64,000 bases of DNA, taken from the NCBI GenBank assembly GCA_017935185.1, contig JAGBIC010000006.1, positions 1 through 64,000 on the forward strand, written 5' to 3'. The notes beneath the pieces are model-generated. The model did not search any database. It saw only the letters and a program-made list of their open reading frames with translations, and had not been told where the DNA came from. The DNA comes from Alistipes sp. GTDB taxonomy: Bacteria; Bacteroidota; Bacteroidia; Bacteroidales; Rikenellaceae. Each line of letters begins with the position of its first letter. Positions within the stretch are counted from its first letter, which is position 1. The translations under genes and the position numbers were made by a program. This document shows positions 25,416-34,138 of the stretch, one piece after another.

Positions 25416-26387
25416 TCATACCTTGACCTTCTCTTTGGCTTCAGCAGGCGTTTTAATCTCAGTTTTGGTGTTGCTTTTCTCTCTCCCAGCATAGGGGATT
25501 TTGGTTGCGGCGTGTTGTTTGGCGCGCTCATGTGGCTTATTCGCATGTATCTTTATTCCATTGCCGGCGGGTATGGTCGTGATGTGATGCTCTTTAATCA
25601 GTTGCTGAATCATCAAGTCGGTTTGTTGGCGATCAAGCCCGAATGTAGTGCCTATTTCGATGGGGTATACACTTGTGTATCGTTTTACAAAATCACATAT
25701 GCCTGCTATTGAAGGCCCAATCTTACGAGGCTTGATTTTACCGGCCGACAGGCGGTTGATAATTGTGTGGAATGTGCTTAAATTCTGGTAGCCACCCAAA
25801 ATTATGTTGGTGTTTTCACGACGAATCAGGTATGACGGGAATCCGCTTATGCCGTTGCGACGACATGTTATTCTGTCCTGCATAAAATCGTTCTGTGCCT
25901 CGCCGGTGGTGTACTCATCGATGAATTTTGCAGCATTGAAGCCGCACTCCACAGCAAGGCGTATCAATACATCGATTTGGGAGGTTCGTTTGCTCTCAAT
26001 GAATGTCGCCTCTCTAATGCGTCGCAGAAAGTGTTTTGCTGCATCGGGATTTAGCCTTTTTGCCGCTTTGTAGGCAATGTTTTGAGGAAAACTTGATGGA
26101 TAACGCTCACTGTAAAGCGACATGTCTTTGCAGTTTACAGGCATTCCATGTCGTTGTGATGCCGCCAGCCAATTGGCTGCAATTGTGCAATTTGCCTGTT
26201 CGATTATCTCTTGTCGGCTGCCTCTGAGATCGAAGAGTGTAACAATGTCTTCCACTAAGCCACCCATAATATATTTTATCTCCACTTTATTTCCGTAAAG
26301 ATAATCTATTGCCCTCATTGCGGGCTCGTTACCCCAACTCCAAATGCATACGGGGTCGGTGAATTGGTAAATGGTGATTCTGTCCAT
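25416..26387 (-). CDS. DsbA-family thioredoxin-fold protein with CxxS motif
   Basis: A 323-residue cytoplasmic protein (no signal peptide) of the DsbA/FrnE/SpxH-like group, shown by TDPVCIWSWGNEP near the N-terminus, an alpha-helical insert, and GISGFPSYLIRR (cis-Pro loop). The active site reads C14-I-W-S17, so the second Cys is Ser; such a site could form mixed disulfides but not a normal intramolecular one. The C-terminal part (about 225-285, PIEIGTTFGLDRQQTDLMIQ) looks like a winged helix, ending in a Lys-rich tail of about 40 residues. This arrangement suggests a binding or adaptor role rather than protein folding. It abuts malQ tail to tail. Confidence 0.7.
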   Translation of the reverse strand: MDRITIYQFTDPVCIWSWGNEPAMRAIDYLYGNKVEIKYIMGGLVEDIVTLFDLRGSRQEIIEQANCTIAANWLAASQRHGMPVNCKDMSLYSERYPSSFPQNIAYKAAKRLNPDAAKHFLRRIREATFIESKRTSQIDVLIRLAVECGFNAAKFIDEYTTGEAQNDFMQDRITCRRNGISGFPSYLIRRENTNIILGGYQNLSTFHTIINRLSAGKIKPRKIGPSIAGICDFVKRYTSVYPIEIGTTFGLDRQQTDLMIQQLIKEHHITTIPAGNGIKIHANKPHERAKQHAATKIPYAGREKSNTKTEIKTPAEAKEKVKV

Positions 26388-26536
26388 GGCGCAAGTAAAG
26401 TATTAAGTTTTTTGATGAGCGAGCAAAAAATGCGCCAATGGACGAGAATATTTTTTGGCTTTTGTGGCATATAAATGGGATATAATGTTTTGAGTCTTTA
26501 CAAAAAATTGTAAATTTACACCATAAATAGTGAGTT

Positions 26537-27079
26537 ATGATATACGATGAACGAGAATTGCGTAGCCAAAGCGTACGAGCACTTGCAGAGGCGGTGATGA
26601 CTGCGGCGCGCACGGCCCCCAAGGCAAAGGGCAGGGATCTGGTCGAGATTGTGATGGTAACCGATGAGCATATCGAATGCCTCTCGCGTACCATGGTGGA
26701 GATGAGTGCCGAGTCGGGTATGAAATTTTTGTTGCGCGATGCCGCCAATATTCTTAATGCCGATGCCGTGATACTTATCGGAACGTCTCAGGTGGAGTCT
26801 GTCTGTGGACTGAATTGTGGCTATTGCGGTTACGCGACGTGCGAGCAGAAACCGCAGTGCACTCCTTGCGTGATGAATAGCGTCGATGTGGGCATAGCCA
26901 TCGGTTCGGCATGCTCGACTGTGGCCGATTTGCGACTCGACTCTAGAGTATTGTTCTCGGCGGGTTGGGCAGCTAAGCGCTTGAATCTTATTGAGGGTGC
27001 AGATTTAATTTTTGCAATCCCGTTGAGTGCATCTTCAAAGAATCCATTCTTTGATCGAAAACCACCCAAAAGTGAATAG
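26537..27079 (+). CDS. DUF2148 ferredoxin-domain protein
   Basis: A 180-residue cytoplasmic protein of the DUF2148 family, found mostly in anaerobes. The Cys-rich segment (CGLNCGYCGYATCEQKPQC then TPC, about 98-120) probably binds an iron-sulfur cluster, and a later GSAC is also conserved. No enzymatic function is established for the family to my knowledge. It is first in a run with luxS, a nucleosidase and a ZIP transporter, with a 22-bp gap to luxS, which is suggestive of co-transcription. Confidence 0.85.
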   Translation: MIYDERELRSQSVRALAEAVMTAARTAPKAKGRDLVEIVMVTDEHIECLSRTMVEMSAESGMKFLLRDAANILNADAVILIGTSQVESVCGLNCGYCGYATCEQKPQCTPCVMNSVDVGIAIGSACSTVADLRLDSRVLFSAGWAAKRLNLIEGADLIFAIPLSASSKNPFFDRKPPKSE

Positions 27080-27101
27080 ATAATAAAATAGCATAAATAA
27101 T

Positions 27102-27620
27102 ATGGAGAGTAAAAAATCAGTGGTATCGTCATTCGATGTCGATCATCTAACATTACGAGAGGGTCTATATTTAAGATCGGTCTATACAATCAATGAGCAA
27201 CTTGCCGTTCATTCATGGGATTTGCGTTTCTGTGCCCCAATGGATCATGCTCCGCTCGATTCGGGTGTGGTTCATACTATTGAGCATCTTATGGCCTATT
27301 ATCTTCGTCTTGATGAGCATATCGGAGGTAGCATTGTATCATTATGTCCCATGGGTTGCAAAACCGGATTCTATCTGTCGACTATGAATGATGTCACTGC
27401 CGAGCAAATTCGTGCAGCATTGGCCGGAGCTTATAAAAAGGCCTTCCCTTTGAAGTCTAAAGAGGATATTGTTGGCCTGAATGAGGTGCAGTGTGGTAAT
27501 CCCGGATTGTTTGCCGTAAAGAGTACCAACGAAGCTATGGCCGCCTATTTGCGAAAACTTTATACTCGCGAAGAGGCCGAGTGTGAGGGTATAGGTTCAA
27601 TATATAACAGCGAGCTGTAA
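27102..27620 (+). CDS. luxS: S-ribosylhomocysteine lyase
   Basis: Cleaves S-ribosylhomocysteine to homocysteine and the autoinducer-2 precursor DPD. The 172-residue protein has the metal-binding HTIEH (His 58, Glu 61, His 62), PMGCKTGFY with the conserved active-site Cys 86, and NEVQCGNPGLF with the third metal ligand. The length is normal. The next gene overlaps its stop by one base and encodes a nucleosidase that makes the LuxS substrate, so the two form a methyl-cycle recycling pair. Confidence 0.96.
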   Translation: MESKKSVVSSFDVDHLTLREGLYLRSVYTINEQLAVHSWDLRFCAPMDHAPLDSGVVHTIEHLMAYYLRLDEHIGGSIVSLCPMGCKTGFYLSTMNDVTAEQIRAALAGAYKKAFPLKSKEDIVGLNEVQCGNPGLFAVKSTNEAMAAYLRKLYTREEAECEGIGSIYNSEL

Positions 27621-28204
27621 TGAGATATTTGGTAATAACGCCTACCGAGCGCGAGTATGTAAATATGCGCGCAGCATTTCAGGGTTGTGATCTTAACCAT
27701 GAGTATGATGTTGTGCGCTGTGGCGTTGGCAAGGCTCTTGCTGCTGCAAACACAGCGTGCGCTATTGTGCGTGGCGGCAAGTATGATAGAATTGCCGTAG
27801 TGGGCTATGCAGCATCGGCTTTGGGGCGCAGCCGCGGAGATGTCGTCGCTCCGAGTGTGGCACGTTACCATGATTGCCGTATCCCGGGCGACTTTGTGCC
27901 TGAACTAACAGAGCCATATCAGTTACTTGGTGGCGATGAAGGTGCGGTTTGGACGGGTGACTCGTTTGTCAATGGCGAGATTATCGCTCAAATCAAGGAG
28001 CAGTATGGTATTGAGCAGGGTCTTTTCGATATGGAGGCTACCGCTATATGTCAGGCTGCGGCTCTGTTCGGTGTTCCCGTAGTTGTGGTAAAGATGGTTT
28101 CGGATGTACCGGAAGAGGGTGATAATGAACACTCATACGATGAATTTGTCGATTCTCATTCCGATTTTACCGTTTTTGTTGATTATTTGGAGAAACTAAA
28201 GTAG
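27620..28204 (+). CDS. SAH/MTA nucleosidase-like protein
   Basis: A 194-residue nucleoside-phosphorylase-fold protein. VVRCGVGKALAAANT, FDMEATAICQAA (the ME motif that binds ribose) and VKMVSDVPEEGDNE (catalytic Asp region) are as expected for a 5'-methylthioadenosine/S-adenosylhomocysteine nucleosidase. It is shorter than E. coli Pfs (about 230 residues) and divergent, so substrate preference is inferred. The one-base overlap with luxS argues that it hydrolyses S-adenosylhomocysteine to S-ribosylhomocysteine for LuxS. Confidence 0.8.
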   Translation: MRYLVITPTEREYVNMRAAFQGCDLNHEYDVVRCGVGKALAAANTACAIVRGGKYDRIAVVGYAASALGRSRGDVVAPSVARYHDCRIPGDFVPELTEPYQLLGGDEGAVWTGDSFVNGEIIAQIKEQYGIEQGLFDMEATAICQAAALFGVPVVVVKMVSDVPEEGDNEHSYDEFVDSHSDFTVFVDYLEKLK

Positions 28205-28210
28205 TATATT

Positions 28211-28993
28211 ATGTATCAAGAACTTGCCGTAGGGTTGCTGTTGCCTTTCGTTGGAACGTCTTTGGGCGCTGCGATGGTGTTTCTGTTGCGCGACCAGATT
28301 GTGCCATGGCTGCAAAAATTATTGCTGGGATTTGCATCGGGGGTGATGATGGCGGCATCGGTATGGTCGTTGCTTATCCCATCAATCGACATGGCCGCCG
28401 AGGGAGGTGGCGTGGCGTGGTTGCCTGCTGCTGCGGGATTCCTTGCGGGAATGTTCTCTTTGTTGCTGTTTGATAGTTTGGTGCCTCACCTTCATACAGG
28501 CTCAGCCGAGCCTGAAGGCGTAAAGTCGGGCTTTGGGCGCTCTACCATGCTTTTTTTGGCTGTCACGCTTCATAATATCCCCGAGGGTATGGCTGTGGGT
28601 GTGGTATTGGCAGGAGCTCTTGCCGAGAGTGCAGGAATTACACTTGCGGGAGCTATGGCCCTATCGGTTGGTATTGCCATTCAAAACTTCCCCGAAGGGG
28701 CTATTGTTTCAATGCCAATAAAAGATAGCGTCAAGAGTCGCTGGAAGGCCTTTGCATATGGAGTCGGATCGGGAATCGTCGAGCCGATAGCCGGAGTGGT
28801 AACCATATTGTTGATAGATTGGCTCGAGCCTGCATTGCCATTCTTGTTGGCTTTTGCCGCCGGTGCAATGATATATGTTGTGGTAGAGGAACTTATTCCT
28901 GAATCGCAGCAGGGTCATCATTCGAATATCGCAACGATAGGTGTGGCATTCGGTTTTGCATTGATGATGATTCTTGATGTGGCGTTAGGGTAG
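28211..28993 (+). CDS. ZIP-family divalent metal transporter
   Basis: A 260-residue inner membrane protein with about eight hydrophobic segments. The metal-site helices are clear: HNIPEGMAVGV and QNFPEGAIVSMPI, each with the conserved P-E pair. Zinc is the usual substrate; iron or manganese is possible. It is 6 bp after the nucleosidase gene, so probably in the same transcript; LuxS is a metalloenzyme, which makes the link plausible but unproven. Confidence 0.88.
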   Translation: MYQELAVGLLLPFVGTSLGAAMVFLLRDQIVPWLQKLLLGFASGVMMAASVWSLLIPSIDMAAEGGGVAWLPAAAGFLAGMFSLLLFDSLVPHLHTGSAEPEGVKSGFGRSTMLFLAVTLHNIPEGMAVGVVLAGALAESAGITLAGAMALSVGIAIQNFPEGAIVSMPIKDSVKSRWKAFAYGVGSGIVEPIAGVVTILLIDWLEPALPFLLAFAAGAMIYVVVEELIPESQQGHHSNIATIGVAFGFALMMILDVALG

Positions 28994-29022
28994 AGAAGTG
29001 ACGCAAAGTAGGGGTTGCGCAA

Positions 29023-29556
29023 TTACCGCTGCTGTGTAAAATCGTCCGACTCTGATAGCTCTTGTCGTAGGTGCATTACTGTCTTTATCATTTCGTCGGC
29101 TTGGCTACACGAAACATATGTGCGACTGTCATATATGTCGGTTATCTCGACAAAATTATCCCATTCCGAAGCATAGATTGTGATGATATCCATCTCTTTT
29201 ATGTTAAGGAACTTCCCATAGTATCCGAAGAATCCGACTGCGCCGAATAACGGTACAACCCAGCGCATTGCCTTGCGATCGATTGTGCGTATCGAGGCTA
29301 TCTCCCGAAGATCTATCTCTGTGATATCCGAAACACATTGAATTTCAAGAGTGTTGTCCAGAATAACTATACGACGGGGAATTGACAATACCATCAATGC
29401 TATGAGTGCCAGAACGAGTGAAACGAACCATGCTGAGAAGAAACCGCCTTTATAGAGCAGATACAGCAATGTGGCTCCTGCGGCAAATAGCAGCAGAATA
29501 AGTATCGATGTGATTATCGTACGACGGTTGTTGCTATATTTAAAGTTGCGTTTCAT
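29023..29556 (-). CDS. PH-domain-like membrane protein, function unknown
   Basis: A 177-residue protein with two hydrophobic helices at about 14-35 and 39-57, followed by a beta-rich domain with a PH-like pattern (RRIVILDNTLEIQCV, then ITEIDLREIASIRTI), similar to bacterial PH-domain membrane proteins. The soluble part probably faces the cytoplasm. It overlaps the end of ispD by 17 bp and is last in a four-gene run. No specific role can be assigned. Confidence 0.7.
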   Translation of the reverse strand: MKRNFKYSNNRRTIITSILILLLFAAGATLLYLLYKGGFFSAWFVSLVLALIALMVLSIPRRIVILDNTLEIQCVSDITEIDLREIASIRTIDRKAMRWVVPLFGAVGFFGYYGKFLNIKEMDIITIYASEWDNFVEITDIYDSRTYVSCSQADEMIKTVMHLRQELSESDDFTQQR

Positions 29557-30223
29557 CTCCTGCTATTATGGCTTCGGCCCATACCATGTCGGTGGGGGTT
29601 GTTATTTTAATGTTTTGGCGCTCACCTTCGCATAATGTTATATGATAACCGGCAGCCTCCATGACCGATGCATCATCGGTGAATTTTGTAGAGAATGGTT
29701 GTTCGTAGGCCTTGCGTAGAGCTTTGGCATTGAATACCTGCGGGGTTTGTACGATTCGCAACTTTGAACGGTCAACTATCTCCGAATCACTCTCATTCAT
29801 TATGCGATATGAGTCAACGGGTGCTACTACGGGGATTACTGCATCACATTTTTCGGCTTCTAGCATTAAGCGGATAATCATCTTCTTTGTCAGTAAGGGG
29901 CGTACCGCATCGTGAACAGCAATCATTTCGACGTCGCTATCCAAAGCCTCAATTCCACTCTTTACCGAGTGAAAACGCTCACTGCCACCAATGGCAATTT
30001 TGTGGTTTGCTATGTCGAAGCGGGCCGATAAATTCTTCCACAACTCCACATGCTCCTGCGGTAGCACCACAACAATGTCGGCTGCGGGTAGTGCCTCATG
30101 TACGATATTTATCGAGTGGGCCAAAATGGGCTGATTCCCCAACATGAGAAATTGCTTGGGCAGAGATGCTCCCATGCGGCGTCCGGAACCTCCGGCAACT
30201 ATTATAACTCCTCTTTTTGCCAT
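29540..30223 (-). CDS. ispD: 2-C-methyl-D-erythritol 4-phosphate cytidylyltransferase
   Basis: Third step of the MEP isoprenoid pathway: joins CTP and MEP to give CDP-ME. The 227-residue protein starts MAKRGVIIVAGGSGRRMG and continues PKQF, the CTP-binding signature; VHDAVRPLLT and KLRIVQTPQVF are also typical. A start 66 bases upstream (30289) would add 22 unrelated residues inside the previous gene, so the ATG at 30223 is used. It overlaps its upstream neighbour by 22 bp and its downstream one by 17 bp. Confidence 0.95.
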   Translation of the reverse strand: MAKRGVIIVAGGSGRRMGASLPKQFLMLGNQPILAHSINIVHEALPAADIVVVLPQEHVELWKNLSARFDIANHKIAIGGSERFHSVKSGIEALDSDVEMIAVHDAVRPLLTKKMIIRLMLEAEKCDAVIPVVAPVDSYRIMNESDSEIVDRSKLRIVQTPQVFNAKALRKAYEQPFSTKFTDDASVMEAAGYHITLCEGERQNIKITTPTDMVWAEAIIAGDETQL

Positions 30224-30618
30224 ATCAGTTTTTTGCCAAATCCAAGTGTGTTGTCGGTAAGTTTCATGAAGTCGGCCTGCAGGCGCCATAATGTCAAATC
30301 GGCTACTGCCGCATAAGGAAAGCGTTTGATATATTTGAGCCTGTCATCTTCGGTGGCCCGTATTATCTCTCCCGTTATCTGCAATCCCTGCACGCGGCCT
30401 ACAATGCGTGTCTCAAGGACAATCGAGGCTGCAACTTTGGGGTTCTCTACCATCATTTTAGCATGATGGGTCGTTGTGTCCGATGTGAATAAAAACGCCT
30501 GTGTTGCTTTGTCGTATGCATAGAAACAATTACAGCAGTATGGTGCTCCGTCACTTGTGGTTGTGGCGAGAGTCAGCACATGATGTTTTGCTATGAATTG
30601 TTCGATTTTTTTCTCCAT
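30202..30618 (-). CDS. UPF0306/YhbP-type flavin-binding-fold protein
   Basis: A 138-residue protein of the pyridoxamine-phosphate-oxidase-like split-barrel fold. HHVLTLATTTSDGAPYCCNCFYAYD and FTSDTTTHHAKMM match the YhbP (UPF0306) group. Such proteins may bind FMN; no reaction is established. It starts 2 bp after the M23 peptidase gene and overlaps ispD, so it belongs to the same operon. Confidence 0.8.
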   Translation of the reverse strand: MEKKIEQFIAKHHVLTLATTTSDGAPYCCNCFYAYDKATQAFLFTSDTTTHHAKMMVENPKVAASIVLETRIVGRVQGLQITGEIIRATEDDRLKYIKRFPYAAVADLTLWRLQADFMKLTDNTLGFGKKLIWQKEEL

Positions 30619-30620
30619 TG

Positions 30621-31916
30621 CTATTCCTTCTCTTCGGTGCTTGTGGAATCAGGTAGTTGTAAGGGATTCTCCAAGTCGGTGATAATCATGTCGGGCGACG
30701 CAGTGCCATTTAGCTCGGCAATAATTCGGTCACGAACCTGCTCGAATTGAGCCTTGTTCTGCTGCGAGATAGGCTCGGCGGGCTCCTGTGGAACCTTCAA
30801 GGGGTCGATGTTGGTGCCGTTTTTCCAAATACGATAATCCAGGTGAGGCCCTGTTGATGTTCCTGTGCTGCCCACATATCCAATTAAATCACCTTGCGAT
30901 ACTCGTTTGCCGACAGCTATGCCTTTAGCAAAACGGCTCAAGTGGAGGTATCCTGTAATGAGGTTACCGGCATGCTTGATTTTTATGGTGTTGCCGCCGC
31001 CACCTCCCCAACCTCTGAAGGTTACTACGCCATCTGCTACCGCATGAACGGGAGTGCCTGTTGGTGCTGCATAATCTACTCCGAGGTGTGGACGATAAAC
31101 GCGATGTACGGGGTGAAGCCTTGAACGCGAGAAACGAGAACTGATGCGGGTGAACTTAAGAGGAGCTTTCAGCAGCTGCTTGCGTAGTGAAGCTCCGTCA
31201 TATTCCCAGTATTGGATTTTGTCGCCCTGCTTGAATGGGATGGCATATACATCTTTCCCTCCGTGGTTGAACTTCGCACCCCAAATGCGGCCTATACCGA
31301 CATGGGTTGTGTCGATCAGTTTTTCATCGTATATAACGGTGAAGTGATCACCTTTCTGTATGCCGAAGAAATCCACTGTCCACTGATATATCTCCTCCAT
31401 CTCGGCTGCGAGAGCGTAGGGTAGGCTGTCACGCATGATGGCACCCCACAGTGATGATTCAATCACCGATGATCGTTTTTGACGGCGAATAGTAACATCT
31501 TTTTGACCGGTGGTTACGGTTATGCTGTCATTCTTGAAGCCGAAAACTACATATTCAATCAGGTCTTTCTCATAAACCAGATAATCAAGCTTCCCGCCAC
31601 CAGTCGAGTCGGCAGCAATAAAGGCTGTGTAGGGCTTGTCGGCCTGAATCTTGCGCAAAGGGAATATCTCTTGCGAGACCTTATCCAATTTATCGATAGT
31701 TACGGCACTAATGCCGTATCTCGACAAAATCTTGCCCAATGTTTCGCCCTTGCCGACTATGCCATTCTCGGTACGATAGTTGTCGGCAATTATGCCGTAA
31801 AGGATAGTATGTTGAGGTTCTACGCTTTGCTCCTCTTCGGCGGGAGCGCCATTGGATGAGCAGGCTGTTATGTATGCTAAAAGCAACAAAATAGGGAGAT
31901 AAAATGTCTTCTTCAT
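30621..31916 (-). CDS. M23-family peptidoglycan endopeptidase lipoprotein
   Basis: A 431-residue lipoprotein (lipobox ITACSS) with an N-terminal LysM/OapA-like region (GKGETLGKILSRYGIS, about 55-70) and a C-terminal LytM/M23 peptidase domain (about 270-380). The zinc ligands are seen in HLGVDYAAPTGTPVHAVADG (His/Asp) and GPHLDYRIW (HxD-type His). It should cut peptide cross-links of peptidoglycan in the periplasm. It is the first gene of the run ending with the PH-like protein. A -7 element ends only 8 bp before the ATG. Confidence 0.9.
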   Translation of the reverse strand: MKKTFYLPILLLLAYITACSSNGAPAEEEQSVEPQHTILYGIIADNYRTENGIVGKGETLGKILSRYGISAVTIDKLDKVSQEIFPLRKIQADKPYTAFIAADSTGGGKLDYLVYEKDLIEYVVFGFKNDSITVTTGQKDVTIRRQKRSSVIESSLWGAIMRDSLPYALAAEMEEIYQWTVDFFGIQKGDHFTVIYDEKLIDTTHVGIGRIWGAKFNHGGKDVYAIPFKQGDKIQYWEYDGASLRKQLLKAPLKFTRISSRFSRSRLHPVHRVYRPHLGVDYAAPTGTPVHAVADGVVTFRGWGGGGGNTIKIKHAGNLITGYLHLSRFAKGIAVGKRVSQGDLIGYVGSTGTSTGPHLDYRIWKNGTNIDPLKVPQEPAEPISQQNKAQFEQVRDRIIAELNGTASPDMIITDLENPLQLPDSTSTEEKE

Positions 31917-31923
31917 AACATTA

Positions 31924-31931
31924 CAAAAGTA
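31924..31931 (-). promoter_or_regulatory. -7 element directly before the M23 peptidase start
   Basis: TACTTTTG on the minus strand ends 7 bases before the ATG at 31916, so the transcript would have almost no 5' leader. No -33 TTG at normal spacing. Confidence 0.4.
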
Positions 31932-32004
31932 GTGAAAATTATTATAATTGAACGGTAATATTTTAGAATTATTGACTCGGTATGATAAAAAAACGCAAAT
32001 TGGG

Positions 32005-32035
32005 TTGGAATCTTGTAAATAAATGGTTATCTTTG
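32005..32035 (+). promoter_or_regulatory. Promoter for lpxK-ssb
   Basis: TTG (32005-32007), 20-base spacer, TATCTTTG (32028-32035). The ATG of lpxK is 65 bases downstream. Confidence 0.6.
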
Positions 32036-32100
32036 ACCGAATTGTATAATTATATCAACTACTTATTTATACAGTCGCAGCCCAAACACAATATTTTATT

Positions 32101-33168
32101 ATGAAGTTTTTGCTCAAATTGTTGTCGTACCCATATCGAATGGCGATATATATTCGCCATTGGATGTTTGATTGCGGCTTGCTTAAGAGCGAGAAATTCA
32201 ATATTCCAATCATTTGTGTTGGTAATATAACTGTTGGTGGAACGGGCAAGACTCCCACTGCCGAGATGATTCTCGGATATATGCAATCGTATTATCGCGT
32301 AGCTTTGTTGTCACGTGGATATGGCCGCCGCACGAAAGGGTATATGGAGGTGAGTGCAAAATCCTCGTATCGTGATGTCGGGGATGAGCCGTTGCAGATA
32401 AAATTGAAGTTCCCTGATGCCCTTGTGGTCGTTTGTGAGAAGCGCGCCGAGGCTATTCATCGTATTCAGCAGGATCACCCTGAAATAAATCTCATAATCA
32501 TGGATGATGGCTTCCAACATAGATATGTTGATGCCCGTATAAATGTGGTTATTGTTGATTCTACCCGACCGTTCTATGAAGATGATTATCTGCCGGCAGG
32601 TACTTTACGCGATAAAATTGATTCGCTGTATCGTGCCCACTATTTTATAGTAACCAAATGCCCCACCGATATGCAGCCCTTGCAGCAGCGTATGTGGCGT
32701 AAGGATTTGCATAAAATCGCATATCAGAAGGTCTATTTTACTCGTGTTATACCTACCGAGCCAATGGCTTTGTTCCCTACGGAGCGTAAACTTAAATATG
32801 GTGATAAGGTGGTCGTTATGTCGGGAATAGGCAATCCCAAGGCTTTTTTGGCCGGAGTACGTAGGGCGTTTAAGGTAGTGGCTCGATTCATATACCCCGA
32901 TCATCATATCTATTCGTTGGAGGATGTAAACGAAGTGGCAGTGGCGTTGCAGCAGCATCCGGATGCCATGTTGCTCACCACCGAGAAGGATGCCGTGAAG
33001 TTGCGCCGCAGTAATCGTGTGCCGGCAATTATTCGTGAGCGATTGTTCTATCAGCCTGTAAAGTTGGAGTTCATCGAGGGCTCTGATGATGATTTCCTCG
33101 GAACACTCAAAAATGATTTGGAGGGCAAGGTGCATTTGGGTGATTTGACGGTTGGAGTAAAAGAGTAA
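32101..33168 (+). CDS. lpxK: Tetraacyldisaccharide 4'-kinase
   Basis: Adds the 4'-phosphate in lipid A synthesis, using ATP at the inner membrane. The 355-residue protein has the P-loop GNITVGGTGKTPT near residue 40-52 and DDGFQHR near residue 138, both typical. Length is normal. It confirms that the organism makes lipopolysaccharide, in line with lptD later in the window. It is followed after 22 bp by ssb. Confidence 0.94.
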   Translation: MKFLLKLLSYPYRMAIYIRHWMFDCGLLKSEKFNIPIICVGNITVGGTGKTPTAEMILGYMQSYYRVALLSRGYGRRTKGYMEVSAKSSYRDVGDEPLQIKLKFPDALVVVCEKRAEAIHRIQQDHPEINLIIMDDGFQHRYVDARINVVIVDSTRPFYEDDYLPAGTLRDKIDSLYRAHYFIVTKCPTDMQPLQQRMWRKDLHKIAYQKVYFTRVIPTEPMALFPTERKLKYGDKVVVMSGIGNPKAFLAGVRRAFKVVARFIYPDHHIYSLEDVNEVAVALQQHPDAMLLTTEKDAVKLRRSNRVPAIIRERLFYQPVKLEFIEGSDDDFLGTLKNDLEGKVHLGDLTVGVKE

Positions 33169-33190
33169 TGTAACTAATTTTCAATAAATC

Positions 33191-33634
33191 ATGATAAACA
33201 AAGTTATTTTAGTAGGTAATGTAGGCCTTGACCCCGAGGTGCGTACCACCGAGTCGGGCGTGAAGGTTGCCCGAGTACGTTTGGCAACAACCGAGCGTAT
33301 ATATAACCGTCAGACAAATGAGAGTACCGATCTCACCGAGTGGCATACCATCACCCTGTGGCGTGGTTTGGCTGAAGTGGTGGATAAATATGTCCGCAAG
33401 GGTAGCCAGATTTATGTTGAGGGTCGTCTGCGCACTCGTGAGTGGACCGATAAGGATAATATCAAGCGTTATAGCACCGAGATTTTGGCAGATGATCTCA
33501 AGTTGTTGGGTCGTCGTGGTGACAACCAGCAGAGCGCTCCTGCTGCACCCGCCCAGCCGGCGTATCAGCAGGCTGCTGCCCAGCCTCAGGCTGTGCCGGC
33601 GGTAAATGATGATCCCGATGATCTTCCGTTCTAG
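33191..33634 (+). CDS. ssb: Single-stranded DNA-binding protein
   Basis: A 147-residue SSB with the OB-fold N-terminal domain (MINKVILVGNVGLDPEVR, then WHTITLWRGLAE, VEGRLRTREW), a flexible Gln/Ala/Pro-rich linker (about 112-137) and the acidic partner-binding tip DPDDLPF at the C-terminus. All are as expected. Confidence 0.96.
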   Translation: MINKVILVGNVGLDPEVRTTESGVKVARVRLATTERIYNRQTNESTDLTEWHTITLWRGLAEVVDKYVRKGSQIYVEGRLRTREWTDKDNIKRYSTEILADDLKLLGRRGDNQQSAPAAPAQPAYQQAAAQPQAVPAVNDDPDDLPF

Positions 33635-33648
33635 TATGTTTCGATAAA

Positions 33649-33680
33649 AACAGCCGCTATGGAGTCCCATAGCGGCTGTT
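33649..33680. terminator. Bidirectional terminator between ssb and the dCMP deaminase gene
   Basis: A perfect 14-bp stem (AACAGCCGCTATGG at 33649-33662 with CCATAGCGGCTGTT at 33667-33680) with T-rich flank on the plus strand and a TTTT on the minus strand. It sits between two converging genes. Confidence 0.8.
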
Positions 33681-33701
33681 TGTTTATGTGTGGAGATTGA
33701 C

Positions 33702-34136
33702 CTACTCTTCTTCTCGTTTGACACATTCTATACCTACTCGGCGTAGGAGGTTCAGGCCATCCTCTGAACGGTAATCATCGCAATATACTACTCGCTTGAT
33801 GCCCGCCTGAATAATGAGCTTTGAACACTCAATGCAGGGTGCGGCAGTGATATATAATGTTGAGCCGTCGCAGTTGTTGGCGCTCTTGGCAACCTTTGTT
33901 ATCGCGTTGGCCTCGGCGTGCAAAACATAGGGCTTTGTCTTGCCCGTAACTTCATCTTCGCAGATATTCTCAAACCCAGAGGGTGTGCCGTTGTAGCCAT
34001 CTGAGATTATCATCTTATCTTTTACGATAAGTGCACCCACCTGACGGCGCACGCAATATGAGTTTTCAGCCCAAATGCGAGCCATGCGGAGGTAGCGCAT
34101 GTCGAGTTGTCGTTGTTTCTCCTCTTCGTAGCCCAT
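33702..34136 (-). CDS. dCMP deaminase family protein
   Basis: A 144-residue zinc-dependent deaminase, converting dCMP to dUMP for thymidylate synthesis. Zinc ligands and catalytic Glu are seen in HAEANAI and PCIECSKLI. The N-terminal WAENSYCVRRQVGALIVKD and the extra Cys/His residues are typical of ComEB/dCMP deaminases. It starts 2 bp after the GH99-like gene. Confidence 0.92.
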   Translation of the reverse strand: MGYEEEKQRQLDMRYLRMARIWAENSYCVRRQVGALIVKDKMIISDGYNGTPSGFENICEDEVTGKTKPYVLHAEANAITKVAKSANNCDGSTLYITAAPCIECSKLIIQAGIKRVVYCDDYRSEDGLNLLRRVGIECVKREEE

Positions 34137-34138
34137 AG

